Positions 35,010 to 44,427 of a stretch of DNA of 64,000 nt are shown here, in pieces (the stretch's first letter is position 1; each line of letters starts with the position of its first letter). The position numbers were made by a program, and so were the translations under genes. The stretch comes from Pirellulales bacterium (GTDB lineage: Bacteria; Planctomycetota; Planctomycetia; Pirellulales; JACPPG01), in assembly GCA_036499395.1 (NCBI GenBank), contig DASYDW010000132.1, forward strand, positions 1 through 64,000, read 5' to 3'. The notes below the pieces were generated by a model. The model made no database searches, was not told the origin of the DNA, and was given only the letters and a program-made list of their open reading frames with translations.

Positions 35010-35057
35010 GTCAGGCTGAGCGTCGGGTGGCGGATGCAAGGGTAACCGTACACGCAT

Positions 35058-35198
35058 TCGTTAGTGCAAAGAAACGAGGAAACCACGAATAGTACGAATA
35101 GCAAGAGGACGAATTGCGGAGGCCCTCGATCATTTGTTCCGTGTTATCTGCGCGAGTCGTGGTTAAGAGTCCTTTGCCAAGTTGTTCTGCGATGATGT
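35058..35198. repeat. Intergenic repeat remnants
   Basis: Between the two operon genes lie 'gaaaccacgaatagtacgaa' (about 35080-35100) and 'tccgtgttatctgcgcgag' 'tcgtggttaag' (about 35139-35168). They resemble the 'atctgtg...gtggat' and 'attcgtggtt' repeats found elsewhere in the window. No gene. Confidence 0.4.
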
Positions 35199-37829
35199 TT
35201 ATTCGACGTACAAAAATGCGCTGCTGGCTAATAGCATTTGGCAAAAATCTCGCCACGAGCGCGCTTGCGCGTCAGCTTCCCCGGGGTAAGTATCGGGTTG
35301 GGTGGCGATAAACTGCGCGGCGGCTGTTGCTTCGTCTTGCTTGGGCAATCGGGAATAGGACAGCAGGAACGCCTGAGCGATTTTCGCCGATGTGTCGTCT
35401 CCGTTGGTGTGCTGCAGACGGGCAGCCATGGCCTCGGCCCGAGCAATGATGAATTCGGAATTCAACAGACTGAGTGACTGCAGCGCAATTGTCGAGGCAT
35501 TGCGCCGCGTGCAGTTATTGCCCCCCTGAGGGGCGTCGAAGACGTCCAGCATGCTGTCCGGCTGCGTGCGACGACGCTGCAGATAAATCGAGCGGCGTGT
35601 CTCGCCGCCAGGATCGGCGACGACCACTTCGCCGGAGTCCGCACGTTTGGTGGGAATATAGGGGCCGCCGGCCTGAAGATTCAATTCGCCACTGGCACGC
35701 AGCATCGCGTCGCGAATCGATTCGGCGTCGAGACGCAGCAGCGGGAACCGCGCCAGCATTAAATTATCCGGATCAGCCGCGCGCTGTTCCTCGCTCGCCG
35801 TGCTCGATTGGCGATAGGTGGCCGAGTTCAGGATCAAACGGTGTAGCGCCTTGGTGCTCCACCCGGACCGTACGAATTCGGTCGCCAGGTAGTCGAGCAA
35901 TTCCGGATGGGTTGGAGGGACACCGGTGTAGCCAAAGTTGTCGGCCGTGGCGACGATCCCGCGTCCAAAATGGCTTTGCCAGATGCGATTTACCGTGACG
36001 CGCGATACAAGTGGGTGGCGAGGATCGGTGAGCCAGTTGGCGAGCGCCATGCGACGACCGCTGGCGGGCGTGACGCCCGGGGAGACGTTGTACGCTCGAT
36101 CGGCTGCGCTCATGGCTTGCGGGACGTTGGGTGAGACCTCGGAGCCGAGGGCGCGGTAGTCGCCACGCACGAGCAGGTGATGCGGCGTGGCAGTTGATTG
36201 CACATCACACAGGATTGCCAACTCGGCCAGAGGGGCCGGTCGTTGCGACTCGAGCACTTCGATCTGCGTGTTCGTCTTGTCGCGGACTTCAGAAAACTCG
36301 GTGAATTTTTCGGCGAGCGCGTCCAGGTTCAGGTCGACTTCCGACTCATGCGCCTTGACCAGCTCTTGTTCTTCCGAATTGCGTTCCTTCTTCTTGCGGG
36401 CGAGCGCTTGGGTGAGCTTGTCGCGCGTGGGTGCGTCGAGCTTCGCAAGCCGGTCTTCGCCGAGCTGATCGCGAAGTTTCTTGGCCTGTGTTTCGAGTGC
36501 GTCGCGGAGCCCCTTGAGCTGTTCGTTAAGAGCCGTGGTCCGTTCGGCGTGTTCCGTGCGTTCGCGCGCCGGCGCGACCGAAACCGTGCGCTCATTCGGT
36601 TTGCGCCAGTCGTCCGGGTTGAAAGCTGGCCAGAAGATCGTTTGCAATTCGTAGTATTCGCGCTGCGTAACGGGCTCGAACTTATGATCATGGCAGCGCG
36701 CACATTGCACGGTGACGCCCAACAAGCTCGAAGCGATGATCTGCACCGTCCCCTCGAGCACGGTAAATCGATCGGCGCGGCGCTCGTCGGGATTACCATC
36801 GCTTTCGCCGGTGCCGTCCGGGGCGTTCCGCAGGAAATGGGTAGCAACCAGCGGCTCGATCATCGCCGGCTTGACGTCGCCATCGGGAACATAAGCGGCC
36901 AGTTCGTCGCCGGCGATCTGCTGGCGCAGGAACTGATCGAACGGTTTGTCGGCGTTGAACGCCGCGATCACGTAGTCGCGATAACGATAAGCCAGCGGTC
37001 GGTCCGTGTCCGCGTTGAAATATCCGTTGCTGTCGGCGTACCCGGCCGCGTCGAGCCAATGCTGGCCCCATCGTTCGCCATAGCGCGGACTGGCCATATA
37101 ACGCTCGACCATCCGCTCGTAGGCGTCGGGTGCTGAGTCAGCCAGATAGGCGGCGATCTCCTCGGGCGTCGGCGGCAGGCCGGTAAGATCGATCGCGACA
37201 CGGCGCAACAGCGTCGTCGGCTCGGCCACTGGAGCGAGCTGCCAACCTCGCCGTTCTAGTTCGGCCAGGACGAAGCGGTCGACATCGGTGCGAACCTGTT
37301 CCACATGCGCGACCGTTGGAAGCGCGGGATGCTCAGGCGGGATAAAGGCCCAATGATCGGGGCCAGGCTGCGCGGCTTCTTCGGCGGACGGAAGACCATT
37401 GGCACCGGCAGCGATCCACTCACGCAGTACGGCGCTTTCTTCGGGGGGAAGCGGGGCATCCGGCGGCATCTCGCCCGTATCGATCCGTTCCCAGAACAGG
37501 CTGTCGTCCGGTTTGCCCGCCACGATGCCGGGGCCGGACTCACCGCCGCGGGCGATACTCTTTGGCGTGCTGAGGTTCAGACCGCTTTCGTGCTTCATCG
37601 GGCCATGGCACTTCACGCAGCGCGCATGCAGCAAGGGAATGATATCGTGGCGAAGATCGGGCGGATTGTCAGCCGCGATGACTGTGGACGCGATCAGCAG
37701 TGAGAGGAGCAACGAATTTGCGAAGCCAACGATGCACGGCAACCGATAGCGAGCAATATTCCGACTACCGAGCGCAACCCGACCGATGGTCGATTCTGTG
37801 AATCGCGAGTTACGGATTTCTCTAGCCAT
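35199..37829 (-). CDS. PSCyt1/DUF1549/DUF1553 (PSD1) exported protein
   Basis: An 876-residue planctomycete cytochrome-type protein. After a signal peptide ('SLLLSLLIASTVIAAD', ~38-54) comes the PSCyt1 heme-c domain with CVKCH and a distal Met region ('GEMPPDAPLPPEE'). DUF1549 follows ('DLTGLPPTPEEIAAYLAD', 'GYADSNGYFNADTDRPLAYR'). A second heme-c-like motif 'CARCHDH' lies in the DUF1549 region. A charged coiled-coil linker (~430-520) leads to DUF1553 ('RRMALANWLTDPRHPLVSRV', 'NRIWQSHFGRGIV'). It probably transfers electrons with, or acts together with, the DUF1501 partner downstream. The start is 27 nt after the enolase-family gene. Confidence 0.93.
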   Translation of the reverse strand: MAREIRNSRFTESTIGRVALGSRNIARYRLPCIVGFANSLLLSLLIASTVIAADNPPDLRHDIIPLLHARCVKCHGPMKHESGLNLSTPKSIARGGESGPGIVAGKPDDSLFWERIDTGEMPPDAPLPPEESAVLREWIAAGANGLPSAEEAAQPGPDHWAFIPPEHPALPTVAHVEQVRTDVDRFVLAELERRGWQLAPVAEPTTLLRRVAIDLTGLPPTPEEIAAYLADSAPDAYERMVERYMASPRYGERWGQHWLDAAGYADSNGYFNADTDRPLAYRYRDYVIAAFNADKPFDQFLRQQIAGDELAAYVPDGDVKPAMIEPLVATHFLRNAPDGTGESDGNPDERRADRFTVLEGTVQIIASSLLGVTVQCARCHDHKFEPVTQREYYELQTIFWPAFNPDDWRKPNERTVSVAPARERTEHAERTTALNEQLKGLRDALETQAKKLRDQLGEDRLAKLDAPTRDKLTQALARKKKERNSEEQELVKAHESEVDLNLDALAEKFTEFSEVRDKTNTQIEVLESQRPAPLAELAILCDVQSTATPHHLLVRGDYRALGSEVSPNVPQAMSAADRAYNVSPGVTPASGRRMALANWLTDPRHPLVSRVTVNRIWQSHFGRGIVATADNFGYTGVPPTHPELLDYLATEFVRSGWSTKALHRLILNSATYRQSSTASEEQRAADPDNLMLARFPLLRLDAESIRDAMLRASGELNLQAGGPYIPTKRADSGEVVVADPGGETRRSIYLQRRRTQPDSMLDVFDAPQGGNNCTRRNASTIALQSLSLLNSEFIIARAEAMAARLQHTNGDDTSAKIAQAFLLSYSRLPKQDEATAAAQFIATQPDTYPGEADAQARSWRDFCQMLLASSAFLYVE

Positions 37830-37856
37830 GCACGCGCTTCGACCATCGTCATTTGG

Positions 37857-38984
37857 TTAGGTGCGACCGGACTCCGCCACCAGGGTTGCTTTGACGAAAT
37901 CTTCGTCCAAAGTCACGCCCAGGCCGGGCCGATCCGGCACAGTGATCCAGCCATCCTCGGCCTGTACGCGTTCGATCGTAAGCTCGTGCCGTAGCGGAGA
38001 ATCTTCGACGCAGTCTTCGTAAATGAACGCGTCACGGCAGGTGGCCAGCCAATGCAGGCCGGCGGCGACCGTGACGGGACTGGTGTAACAATGGTTGCAC
38101 AGTCGCGCGCCGATCTCCTCGACCCGATCGCGGATGTAGGCGGCGTCGGTGAATCCGTTCCGCGCCAGATCGACCTGATACACATCCACGGCGCGCCGAT
38201 CGATCAGTGGGCGGAAGGCTTCGCGGCCGCACTCTTCTTCGCCCGCTGCAATCGGCACCGGTGAGCGGTCGCGCAGCCAGGCGTATCCTTCGTAGTCTTC
38301 CGGACGAAGCGGTTCTTCGAGCCATTCGATCTTGAATTCGGCGAACGCATGCGCACGTCGCAGTGCCGTGCGGGCGTCCCACACGCAGCCTGCGTCGATA
38401 AGCACCGTACCGTCGGCGCCAATTCCCTCGCGGGCCCCGCGTACGAGATCGATATCAACAGCCTCGGACGGGCCCATCGGTTCCCAACCGAATTTCACGG
38501 CTTGGTAGCCGGCCTCGCGCCAGCGGCGGCCAATGTCGGCCGTCTCGCGTCCGTCGCGGCCGAAGAGAATCGAGGCATACGCCTTGATGCGATCGTGCTG
38601 CTTGCCGCCGAGCAGGCGGTGGATCGGCTCGCCGAAATGTTTTCCCTTCAAGTCCCACAGAGCCATGTCGATGGCGGCCATGGCCGTGATCGTGGCCGAA
38701 GTACGACCGAAGTACATCGTACGCCGCAGCATCTTTTGCCAGAGTCGCTGCGTGTCGAGTGGGTTTTCGCCAACTAACAGTTCGCGCAGGCCGCAGGCAA
38801 TATTGTGGCTGAACGGAGCGTCGATAATGGCCTTTACGACCTCGGGCGAGGAGTCCGCCTCGCCGAAGCCTTCCAGCCCGTTATCCGTGCGAACACGCAC
38901 GAGGACCGAGTCCTGGCTGCTGGCGGTTTTGGCCTGCACGTTCTTGATTCGCAGGATCTGACAGATAACGTGCGTGATCTTCAT
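37857..38984 (-). CDS. Mandelate racemase/muconate lactonizing (enolase superfamily) enzyme
   Basis: A 375-residue enolase-superfamily protein. The N-terminal capping domain ends before the barrel ('AAIDMALWDLKGKHFGEPIH'). The barrel shows the Lys of 'YQAVKFGWEP', the metal ligands Asp in 'VLIDAGCVWD', Glu in 'EWLEEPL' and Glu in 'IAAGEEE', and a His in 'LCNHCYTSPVTVAA'. That set matches the mandelate-racemase/sugar-acid dehydratase subgroup, in which Mg2+ and general bases abstract a proton alpha to a carboxylate. The exact substrate cannot be read. It is first in an operon with the PSD1 and DUF1501 genes, which suggests sugar-acid use linked to these exported proteins. Confidence 0.9.
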   Translation of the reverse strand: MKITHVICQILRIKNVQAKTASSQDSVLVRVRTDNGLEGFGEADSSPEVVKAIIDAPFSHNIACGLRELLVGENPLDTQRLWQKMLRRTMYFGRTSATITAMAAIDMALWDLKGKHFGEPIHRLLGGKQHDRIKAYASILFGRDGRETADIGRRWREAGYQAVKFGWEPMGPSEAVDIDLVRGAREGIGADGTVLIDAGCVWDARTALRRAHAFAEFKIEWLEEPLRPEDYEGYAWLRDRSPVPIAAGEEECGREAFRPLIDRRAVDVYQVDLARNGFTDAAYIRDRVEEIGARLCNHCYTSPVTVAAGLHWLATCRDAFIYEDCVEDSPLRHELTIERVQAEDGWITVPDRPGLGVTLDEDFVKATLVAESGRT

Positions 38985-39392
38985 AGATGTGCGGTGTTAT
39001 GCGTGCGGCGTGGACAATGACTCGGCACGAGAAGGCGGGGCCGGCGGGCTCTTATTCTAACACAGGGCGCGTGCAGAAGTAAAAGCTCGAACCGCTGCAG
39101 AATCAGCGGCCTGACCCCCGGATTTGAAGAAACCGAGGGGGCCTGGGATCGGCCCCGCAGAGAATCAGCGATGGGAGTCTGATGGGGCGAAAAGAAGATG
39201 CGCGCAGGCAACGCTTCCGAGAAGTCACGCTTACGAGTTCATGTCTTGTCGGTGGCGCGCTGAATCAGTGAAGCGAGCACTGCTGACGGCCAAGCCATTG
39301 CGCCGGAACTTGAAAACATCGCGCGCAGCAGCGAAGTACGTTATTAGCCACGCGACAGAATTCTGTGCGCGCTCCGAAACGCCTCGGACACG
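38985..39392. other. Gene-free interval
   Basis: About 400 bp. It contains a small hairpin, CCGCTG (39092-39097) with CAGCGG (39104-39109). Two similar stretches, 'gcagaatcagcg' and 'gcagagaatcagcg', lie about 60 bp apart. No credible gene is present on either strand. Confidence 0.4.
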
Positions 39393-39980
39393 TTAGTCGG
39401 TCAGCACCCAGTTGGCTCGCAGCATGTGTTTGCTGCGCTCGATCTCTTGCTGCGTCATGGCCGGTTGTTTTTTCAGTGCTTCTTGCACGCTCTGGGCCTG
39501 GGCGACGCTCGGTTCCTGAACCAACCTCGTGATACCGTTGGAGTCCTGCACGGCAAACCATGTGGGTTGAATCTGTTCGTTGGCCGGATTGATCGCCGGC
39601 AGGCGGACGGTCAAAAAGCCGCCGAGGATCGGTTCGCGGTGGCGAATGATCACATAACCGCGGCCGTTACCGGTGATGCCTTGGATTTCAGTTGTCTCGC
39701 CGGCCTTGGGTGGTTTAACGGAGAAATATTTGCCCGCCGGAATCGTGTAATTTTCAGTCCAAGCGGCGCCGTCGGCGCGGTGCAATTGAAACGTGAACGG
39801 TCGCGATGTGAGATTGTACAACCGACCTTCGCCTACCGGCACATCGAGCTTGTCGGGGCCGGCTTGGGCGTGAGCCAACGCGGTGCAGGCGAACGATGCG
39901 AGCAGAGCCAGGCCCGTCGTGACGATCAAACGTCGCGACTGTGCGGCGAATCTCAAAGCGTTGTTCGATGTACGTGTCAT
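39393..39980 (-). CDS. Secreted protein of unknown function
   Basis: A 195-residue protein starting MTRTSNNALRF. It has a signal peptide ('LIVTTGLALLASFACTALAHA', cleavage near residue 39). The mature part has a beta-rich segment ('GRLYNLTSRPFTFQLHRADG', 'YTIPAGKYFSVKPP', 'GYVIIRHREPILGGFLTVRL') and ends in a helical Gln/Glu-rich region ('SVQEALKKQPAMTQQEIERS'). I recognise no family. Planctomycetes encode many such small exported proteins. The 27 codons upstream of the chosen ATG are probably non-coding. Confidence 0.72.
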   Translation of the reverse strand: MTRTSNNALRFAAQSRRLIVTTGLALLASFACTALAHAQAGPDKLDVPVGEGRLYNLTSRPFTFQLHRADGAAWTENYTIPAGKYFSVKPPKAGETTEIQGITGNGRGYVIIRHREPILGGFLTVRLPAINPANEQIQPTWFAVQDSNGITRLVQEPSVAQAQSVQEALKKQPAMTQQEIERSKHMLRANWVLTD

Positions 39981-40281
39981 GATTTTATTGCTCCGGACCG
40001 AAGGCGGTGTGCGTTGATATTTGACAGGCAAAATCGATACAGGCAGGCGGCGCCGCAAAAATACACGGCCGCAGTTGCCAGCCTGGAATTATGGGACACT
40101 TCTAGCGGACCGGCGTCGAAAACCCATTTTCGCAATTTTTCCCGGCTTGGGCAAAGCGCTGGCTTTTCGGTGGAAATGAATAACGATTTCACGGTTTGTG
40201 TCCGCGAGAATCTGCCCTCGATCATGCTGGTTCGTCACGGTACAACCTATCTATTCGCTACGTGCTGACTTGCGAGGCATT
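39981..40281. other. Intergenic region between divergent genes
   Basis: About 300 bp that must carry promoters for the secreted protein (minus) and the HAD hydrolase (plus). No convincing -35/-10 pair or operator stands out. No gene. Confidence 0.4.
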
Positions 40282-40980
40282 ATGACCACTCAGAGCGACC
40301 TGGTTTTTCTGTTCGATATCGATAACACGCTCTTGGACAACGACCACGTCCAACGAGATCTCGAGGCCCATCTCCGGCTCGAATTCGGCGAGGTTAGCCA
40401 GAAGCTCTACTGGGAGATTTTCGAGCAGTTGCGCAGCGAGCTAGGTTATGCGGACTATCTGGGGGCGCTGCAGCGCTATCGCAAGCACGAAATGTACAAC
40501 CCGCAGATGCTGCGGATGTCGTCATTCCTGGTCGATTATCCGTTTGCCGACCGAGTTTATCCGCTCGCGATCGACGCCCTGACCCATTGCCGGAAGTGGG
40601 GCAAGATAACGATCCTCACCGACGGCGACGTTGTTTTTCAGCCGCGCAAAATCGAACGCTCGGGGCTATGGAACGCCGTAGATGGCAATGTGCTGATCTA
40701 CATCCACAAAGAGGAGGAGCTGGCTAACGTTGTGCAAACGTTCCCGGCCCGGCACTACGTGCTGGTGGATGACAAGCTGCGCATCCTCACGGCCGTGAAA
40801 AAGCAATGGGGAGATCGGGTGACGACGGTGTTTCCACGGCAGGGGCATTACGCGCTGGATACGAAGGCAATCGCACAGTTCCCTCCGGCCGACGTCACGA
40901 TCGAGGCCATTGGCGAACTGGCCGACCCCGGGCTTGACACTCTTTGGAAATCGCTGCTCGGCCGGGTTGGCGCGCCATAG
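40282..40980 (+). CDS. HAD superfamily hydrolase
   Basis: A 232-residue haloacid-dehalogenase-type phosphatase. Motif I is 'FLFDIDNTLLDND' (nucleophile Asp and acid Asp), motif II is 'TILTDGD', the motif III Lys lies in the region of 'PRKIERSGL', and motif IV is 'YVLVDDKLRI'. The cap inserted after motif I is helical ('HLRLEFGEVSQKLYWEIFEQ'). Substrate unknown. I chose the ATG at 40282 because the family N-terminus begins there; the 28 codons upstream have no homology pattern. Confidence 0.87.
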   Translation: MTTQSDLVFLFDIDNTLLDNDHVQRDLEAHLRLEFGEVSQKLYWEIFEQLRSELGYADYLGALQRYRKHEMYNPQMLRMSSFLVDYPFADRVYPLAIDALTHCRKWGKITILTDGDVVFQPRKIERSGLWNAVDGNVLIYIHKEEELANVVQTFPARHYVLVDDKLRILTAVKKQWGDRVTTVFPRQGHYALDTKAIAQFPPADVTIEAIGELADPGLDTLWKSLLGRVGAP

Positions 40981-41118
40981 CGAGCGGATGCGAGCCGGTG
41001 CGCGGCGAAAGCCTGTGTTCATGCGCTGGCCCGGGGTGGCCAGTTTTTTCTTGGGATCATGTTGCCAGCTTGGTTATATTGCTGGCGCATTTTTGGCATA
41101 CCCGAGGAGAAGCCCACA

Positions 41119-43545
41119 ATGGCACCTGTGTGCGCCCCTTTGCTGTTATTGATAAGTGGCGTTGCAGCGTCACCTGAAATTTCCTGGTCGGGCGATGGGC
41201 AGGTGAGGGTGTTGATAAGCGTGGCGGCCGAGCCGACAGCTTCTGGGCAGACGTCAAGCGGCAGCAGCTCGCGCGTTGACGAGCGTCCCGCCGATGTCCG
41301 CATCGCGTTCGAGCGATTGCTGGCTGATCGGGGCATTAAAGACCAGGTGCCCGATCCCGCGTCGATCCAGGTAATTCGGCATGACACGCAAACCGGCACG
41401 CCGATCAAGAGCCCACCGTTTGCGTTCGGGCGTGGCGAATTCGAGATCCCTTCGCGCTGGTACGACGCCACGATTCCGTATGAGTTTCCTGAATGCAATG
41501 TCAACCTGGCGACCAGCGGCGGCAAATTGACACGCACGAAGGACGTGCGGACTGGATATTTCTACGAAAGCGTCGGAGACGCGCGCGACGGCCACCTGGC
41601 GTTTGTGCATCGTGATACCGGGCAGACTGCGACGTATGCCGTGTATTTTGACCTGATTCCTGCCGGCAAGCTGCCAGATCGCCAGCCGCCGCGCGGTTTT
41701 GTCGGCGATGGACTGAATCGTTGCGACCCGGTCGGGCATAGCACGACGGGACTTATCCACAGTCGCGTCGACGTCGTTGATTTCAATGGCGATCAACTTC
41801 CCGATCTATTGGTTGGCTGCAGCCGAGGTTCGATCGTCTGGTATCCCAACGTCGGCCAGGCCGATGATTGGAAATTCACCTGCGCGCGACTGCTGGCGAC
41901 ACGTGACGGTGAGCCCATCGATGTGGGCTACGGCGCCGCGCCGCGTGCGATCGATTTCGACGGCGACGGCCGCCTTGATTTGTTAGTCGGAGGCGAAAGG
42001 AACCGAGTCGTCTGGTATCGCAATCTTGGTACGAGTGCTCGACCGGAACTGGAATACGCCGGGCTGGTCGAGGCCGATGGCCGACCGATGGAATTGCCGG
42101 TAACGCCCGTGCCTGAGGGGCCGGAGATTTTCAAGCTCGATTATTACCCGCTTCTAGAAACGGCTGATTGGGACGGTGACGGCGATCTCGACCTACTGGC
42201 TGGCGGTTACATAACTGGCCGGATTTACTTTTACGAGAATATTTCCGGCCCAGGCATGCCGGCGCGATTGCATTTCGCCGGTGAGTTGCTGGCCGACGGG
42301 GCTCCGCTTGATGTTGGTTGGGCGGCATCGCCTGCCATAGCGGACGTCGACGGCGATGGCGACTTTGACCTGTTCAGCGGCTCGATGCCGATGACCAGCG
42401 GCGGCGGCGACAGTGTCAGCGAAAAGACGTTCCTGTTGTATTTCGAAAACGTCGGCACGCGGACCAGCCCGAAACTGCATGCCCGCGAGTTACCGCACCG
42501 TGGCGAATTCCCTCGGGCATCGATCGCCACGCCCCGACTTGTCGATTTCAACGGCGACGGTCTGCATGACATCGTGGCCAGCTCGGGCGAGCGCATTTAT
42601 TTTTTCAAAAATGTCGGTACGCGCACCGCACCGGAATTTCAGGCGCATCGTGACTGCATGCCCGGCATCTGGAGCAATGCACCCCTGGCCGGGACCCAGT
42701 TCTTCGACCACGACGGCGATGGGCATTTGGACGGGATTGATGGACCTCGTGTGTATCGCAATACGGGACGCGGCAGCCCAGGAATTTTTTCCAGCCCCGT
42801 GTCATTGCTGCAGGCCGGGCAGCGGATCGATCACCTTTCCGGTATCGGTGACGATTGGACATTTCAGCGGCTTTACGACCTCGATGACGACGGCACGTTC
42901 GATTTGCTGGACGCCGATCATGCAGGGCATATCTGGTGGCATCGCAACCGGGGGACGGCGACCAAATGCGATTTCGCAACCGCGGGGGTCCAGTTGTCGC
43001 TCGTTGACGGTACACCGCTGGTGGTCGGCGGCAAGCGCGAGGGCTTTGATGAACTGCAAGGCGCACGTGCCACGTACGCTTCCGGTGATTTCGACGGTGA
43101 CCATCACGCTGACCTGGTCACGACCGATACCCACGGCGACGTTGTGTATTTTCATCAAGCAACGCCCATCGCCGATAAGCCGCCGACGTTCGACGCGGGA
43201 ACAAACATCGCGAAACTTCGCATTCGCGGGGTGCCGACGGCGTGCGACTGGAACGGCGACGGTCGGCTGGACGTGGTGGCCGGATCGAGTGCCGCGGACG
43301 TGGTTGTCATTCTAAACAAAGCCGCGAGCGAAGAAAGCACGTTCGACGAGCCGCGTCCAATCGGACTGCCCCCTGCGCCCGATGGTGCCGGCGCACCGCT
43401 GGTGGTGACCGATTACAACGGCGACGGCGACCTCGACATTATTTTGCACACAGCCTACGGGTATACCAGCTTTTACGAACGATCGTTCATCGACCGCGGC
43501 TACGCAATTGGCAAGGTCGATGCTTTGCAAACCAGGCCGCGCTAG
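41119..43545 (+). CDS. Secreted FG-GAP/VCBS repeat protein
   Basis: An 808-residue exported protein with a signal peptide ('MAPVCAPLLLLISGVAAS'). A unique N-terminal domain (~20-200) precedes a beta-propeller-like series of FG-GAP/VCBS repeats. I count about ten calcium-loop motifs of the form D.(N/D)GD...D, such as 'DFNGDQLPDLLVG', 'DFDGDGRLDLLVGG', 'DWDGDGDLDLLAGG' and 'DYNGDGDLDIIL'. They are typically followed by 'NVGT...P.F'. Such proteins bind Ca2+ and serve as extracellular binding scaffolds in Planctomycetes. No enzyme domain is apparent. A start 20 codons upstream (41059) is possible but would spoil the signal peptide. Confidence 0.85.
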   Translation: MAPVCAPLLLLISGVAASPEISWSGDGQVRVLISVAAEPTASGQTSSGSSSRVDERPADVRIAFERLLADRGIKDQVPDPASIQVIRHDTQTGTPIKSPPFAFGRGEFEIPSRWYDATIPYEFPECNVNLATSGGKLTRTKDVRTGYFYESVGDARDGHLAFVHRDTGQTATYAVYFDLIPAGKLPDRQPPRGFVGDGLNRCDPVGHSTTGLIHSRVDVVDFNGDQLPDLLVGCSRGSIVWYPNVGQADDWKFTCARLLATRDGEPIDVGYGAAPRAIDFDGDGRLDLLVGGERNRVVWYRNLGTSARPELEYAGLVEADGRPMELPVTPVPEGPEIFKLDYYPLLETADWDGDGDLDLLAGGYITGRIYFYENISGPGMPARLHFAGELLADGAPLDVGWAASPAIADVDGDGDFDLFSGSMPMTSGGGDSVSEKTFLLYFENVGTRTSPKLHARELPHRGEFPRASIATPRLVDFNGDGLHDIVASSGERIYFFKNVGTRTAPEFQAHRDCMPGIWSNAPLAGTQFFDHDGDGHLDGIDGPRVYRNTGRGSPGIFSSPVSLLQAGQRIDHLSGIGDDWTFQRLYDLDDDGTFDLLDADHAGHIWWHRNRGTATKCDFATAGVQLSLVDGTPLVVGGKREGFDELQGARATYASGDFDGDHHADLVTTDTHGDVVYFHQATPIADKPPTFDAGTNIAKLRIRGVPTACDWNGDGRLDVVAGSSAADVVVILNKAASEESTFDEPRPIGLPPAPDGAGAPLVVTDYNGDGDLDIILHTAYGYTSFYERSFIDRGYAIGKVDALQTRPR

Positions 43546-43566
43546 CGATCGAGGTTTTTCACGACG

Positions 43567-44268
43567 ATGAGTTCGCAACCCGTCGCTGAGCGGGCCACCA
43601 AACAGACGCCGATCGTTGTCTCGATCATCACCGAGAAAAGCGTGCGCTGCCGCGGCTGTCGACGAATGATGAGAGCTGGCGGATTCTCAGCAACCGTGCA
43701 GAATCGGCCAGTATGTTTGCAATGTGGAGGCCTGTTGGGGCTGGTGTTTCTGCGGCGTGGCAACATTACGCTGACCAAGCGGGCTTGCAAATTGTCGGCA
43801 CGCTGGATGGTCGTCGTGAAGTGGTCGCGGGCACGCCGGCGTCAAGAGCGGCAAGGAGTGCTCGTCGAACCGCAGGCGCTCGAGCAAGCGCGACTGCAGT
43901 CGGCGGCCGACGAACATCAGCGGCAAAAACGTCGCGCGCGGGCGGCGACTCGTCGTGAGCTGCAGGATCAGCAGTATACTTCCGATTTTGCCACGGCCAT
44001 TCGCGCACGCTATCCGGCTAGCCCACCGGGGATCGAGAGACCGATTGCTGAGCATGCCTGTGCCAAGTACAGCGGTCGCGTTGGGCGTACGGCGGCTGCC
44101 AAGGAACTCGACGCGGAAATGATCCATCGTGCGGTCGTGGCGCATATTCGACATGCAAATACGCGCTACGACCGATTGATCGCTAGCGGAGTCAGCCGAA
44201 ACGAAGCGCGCGAATTGGTCCGTACCCTGATCGACGAGACCCTTTCATGCTGGCGCGGGGAGTTCTAA
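43567..44268 (+). CDS. DUF2293 protein with N-terminal zinc ribbon
   Basis: A 233-residue protein. The N-terminus has two CxxC pairs ('VRCRGCRRMMRAG' and 'PVCLQCGG', ~28-55), the layout of a zinc ribbon. A basic Arg/Gln-rich helical linker (~85-135) follows. Residues ~140-228 are DUF2293, seen in 'AIRARYPASPPGIERPIAEH', 'CAKYSGRVGRTAAAKELD' and 'AVVAHIRHANTRYDRLIASG'. The family's function is not established; the basic linker and zinc ribbon suggest nucleic-acid binding. Start 22 nt after the FG-GAP gene, possibly co-transcribed. Confidence 0.85.
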   Translation: MSSQPVAERATKQTPIVVSIITEKSVRCRGCRRMMRAGGFSATVQNRPVCLQCGGLLGLVFLRRGNITLTKRACKLSARWMVVVKWSRARRRQERQGVLVEPQALEQARLQSAADEHQRQKRRARAATRRELQDQQYTSDFATAIRARYPASPPGIERPIAEHACAKYSGRVGRTAAAKELDAEMIHRAVVAHIRHANTRYDRLIASGVSRNEARELVRTLIDETLSCWRGEF

Positions 44269-44427
44269 GCGAGCCCCCTGTCATTGACCTGACAAATGCG
44301 TCATTCAGGGTGTGATGTGACCGCTTGAGGAAGCTAGACTTGTACGGCGTGTTTGGGCGGAAATACCTTCGGCCGCTCGTTCCTGCCTTCGCACATTTCC
44401 ATTCGTTGACCCGTGCCAAGAACAGCT

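Noticed and set aside
36198..37136. 312-codon plus-strand frame antisense to the PSD1 gene
   Set aside because: Shadow of a gene with strong domain evidence on the other strand; no recognisable domain of its own.
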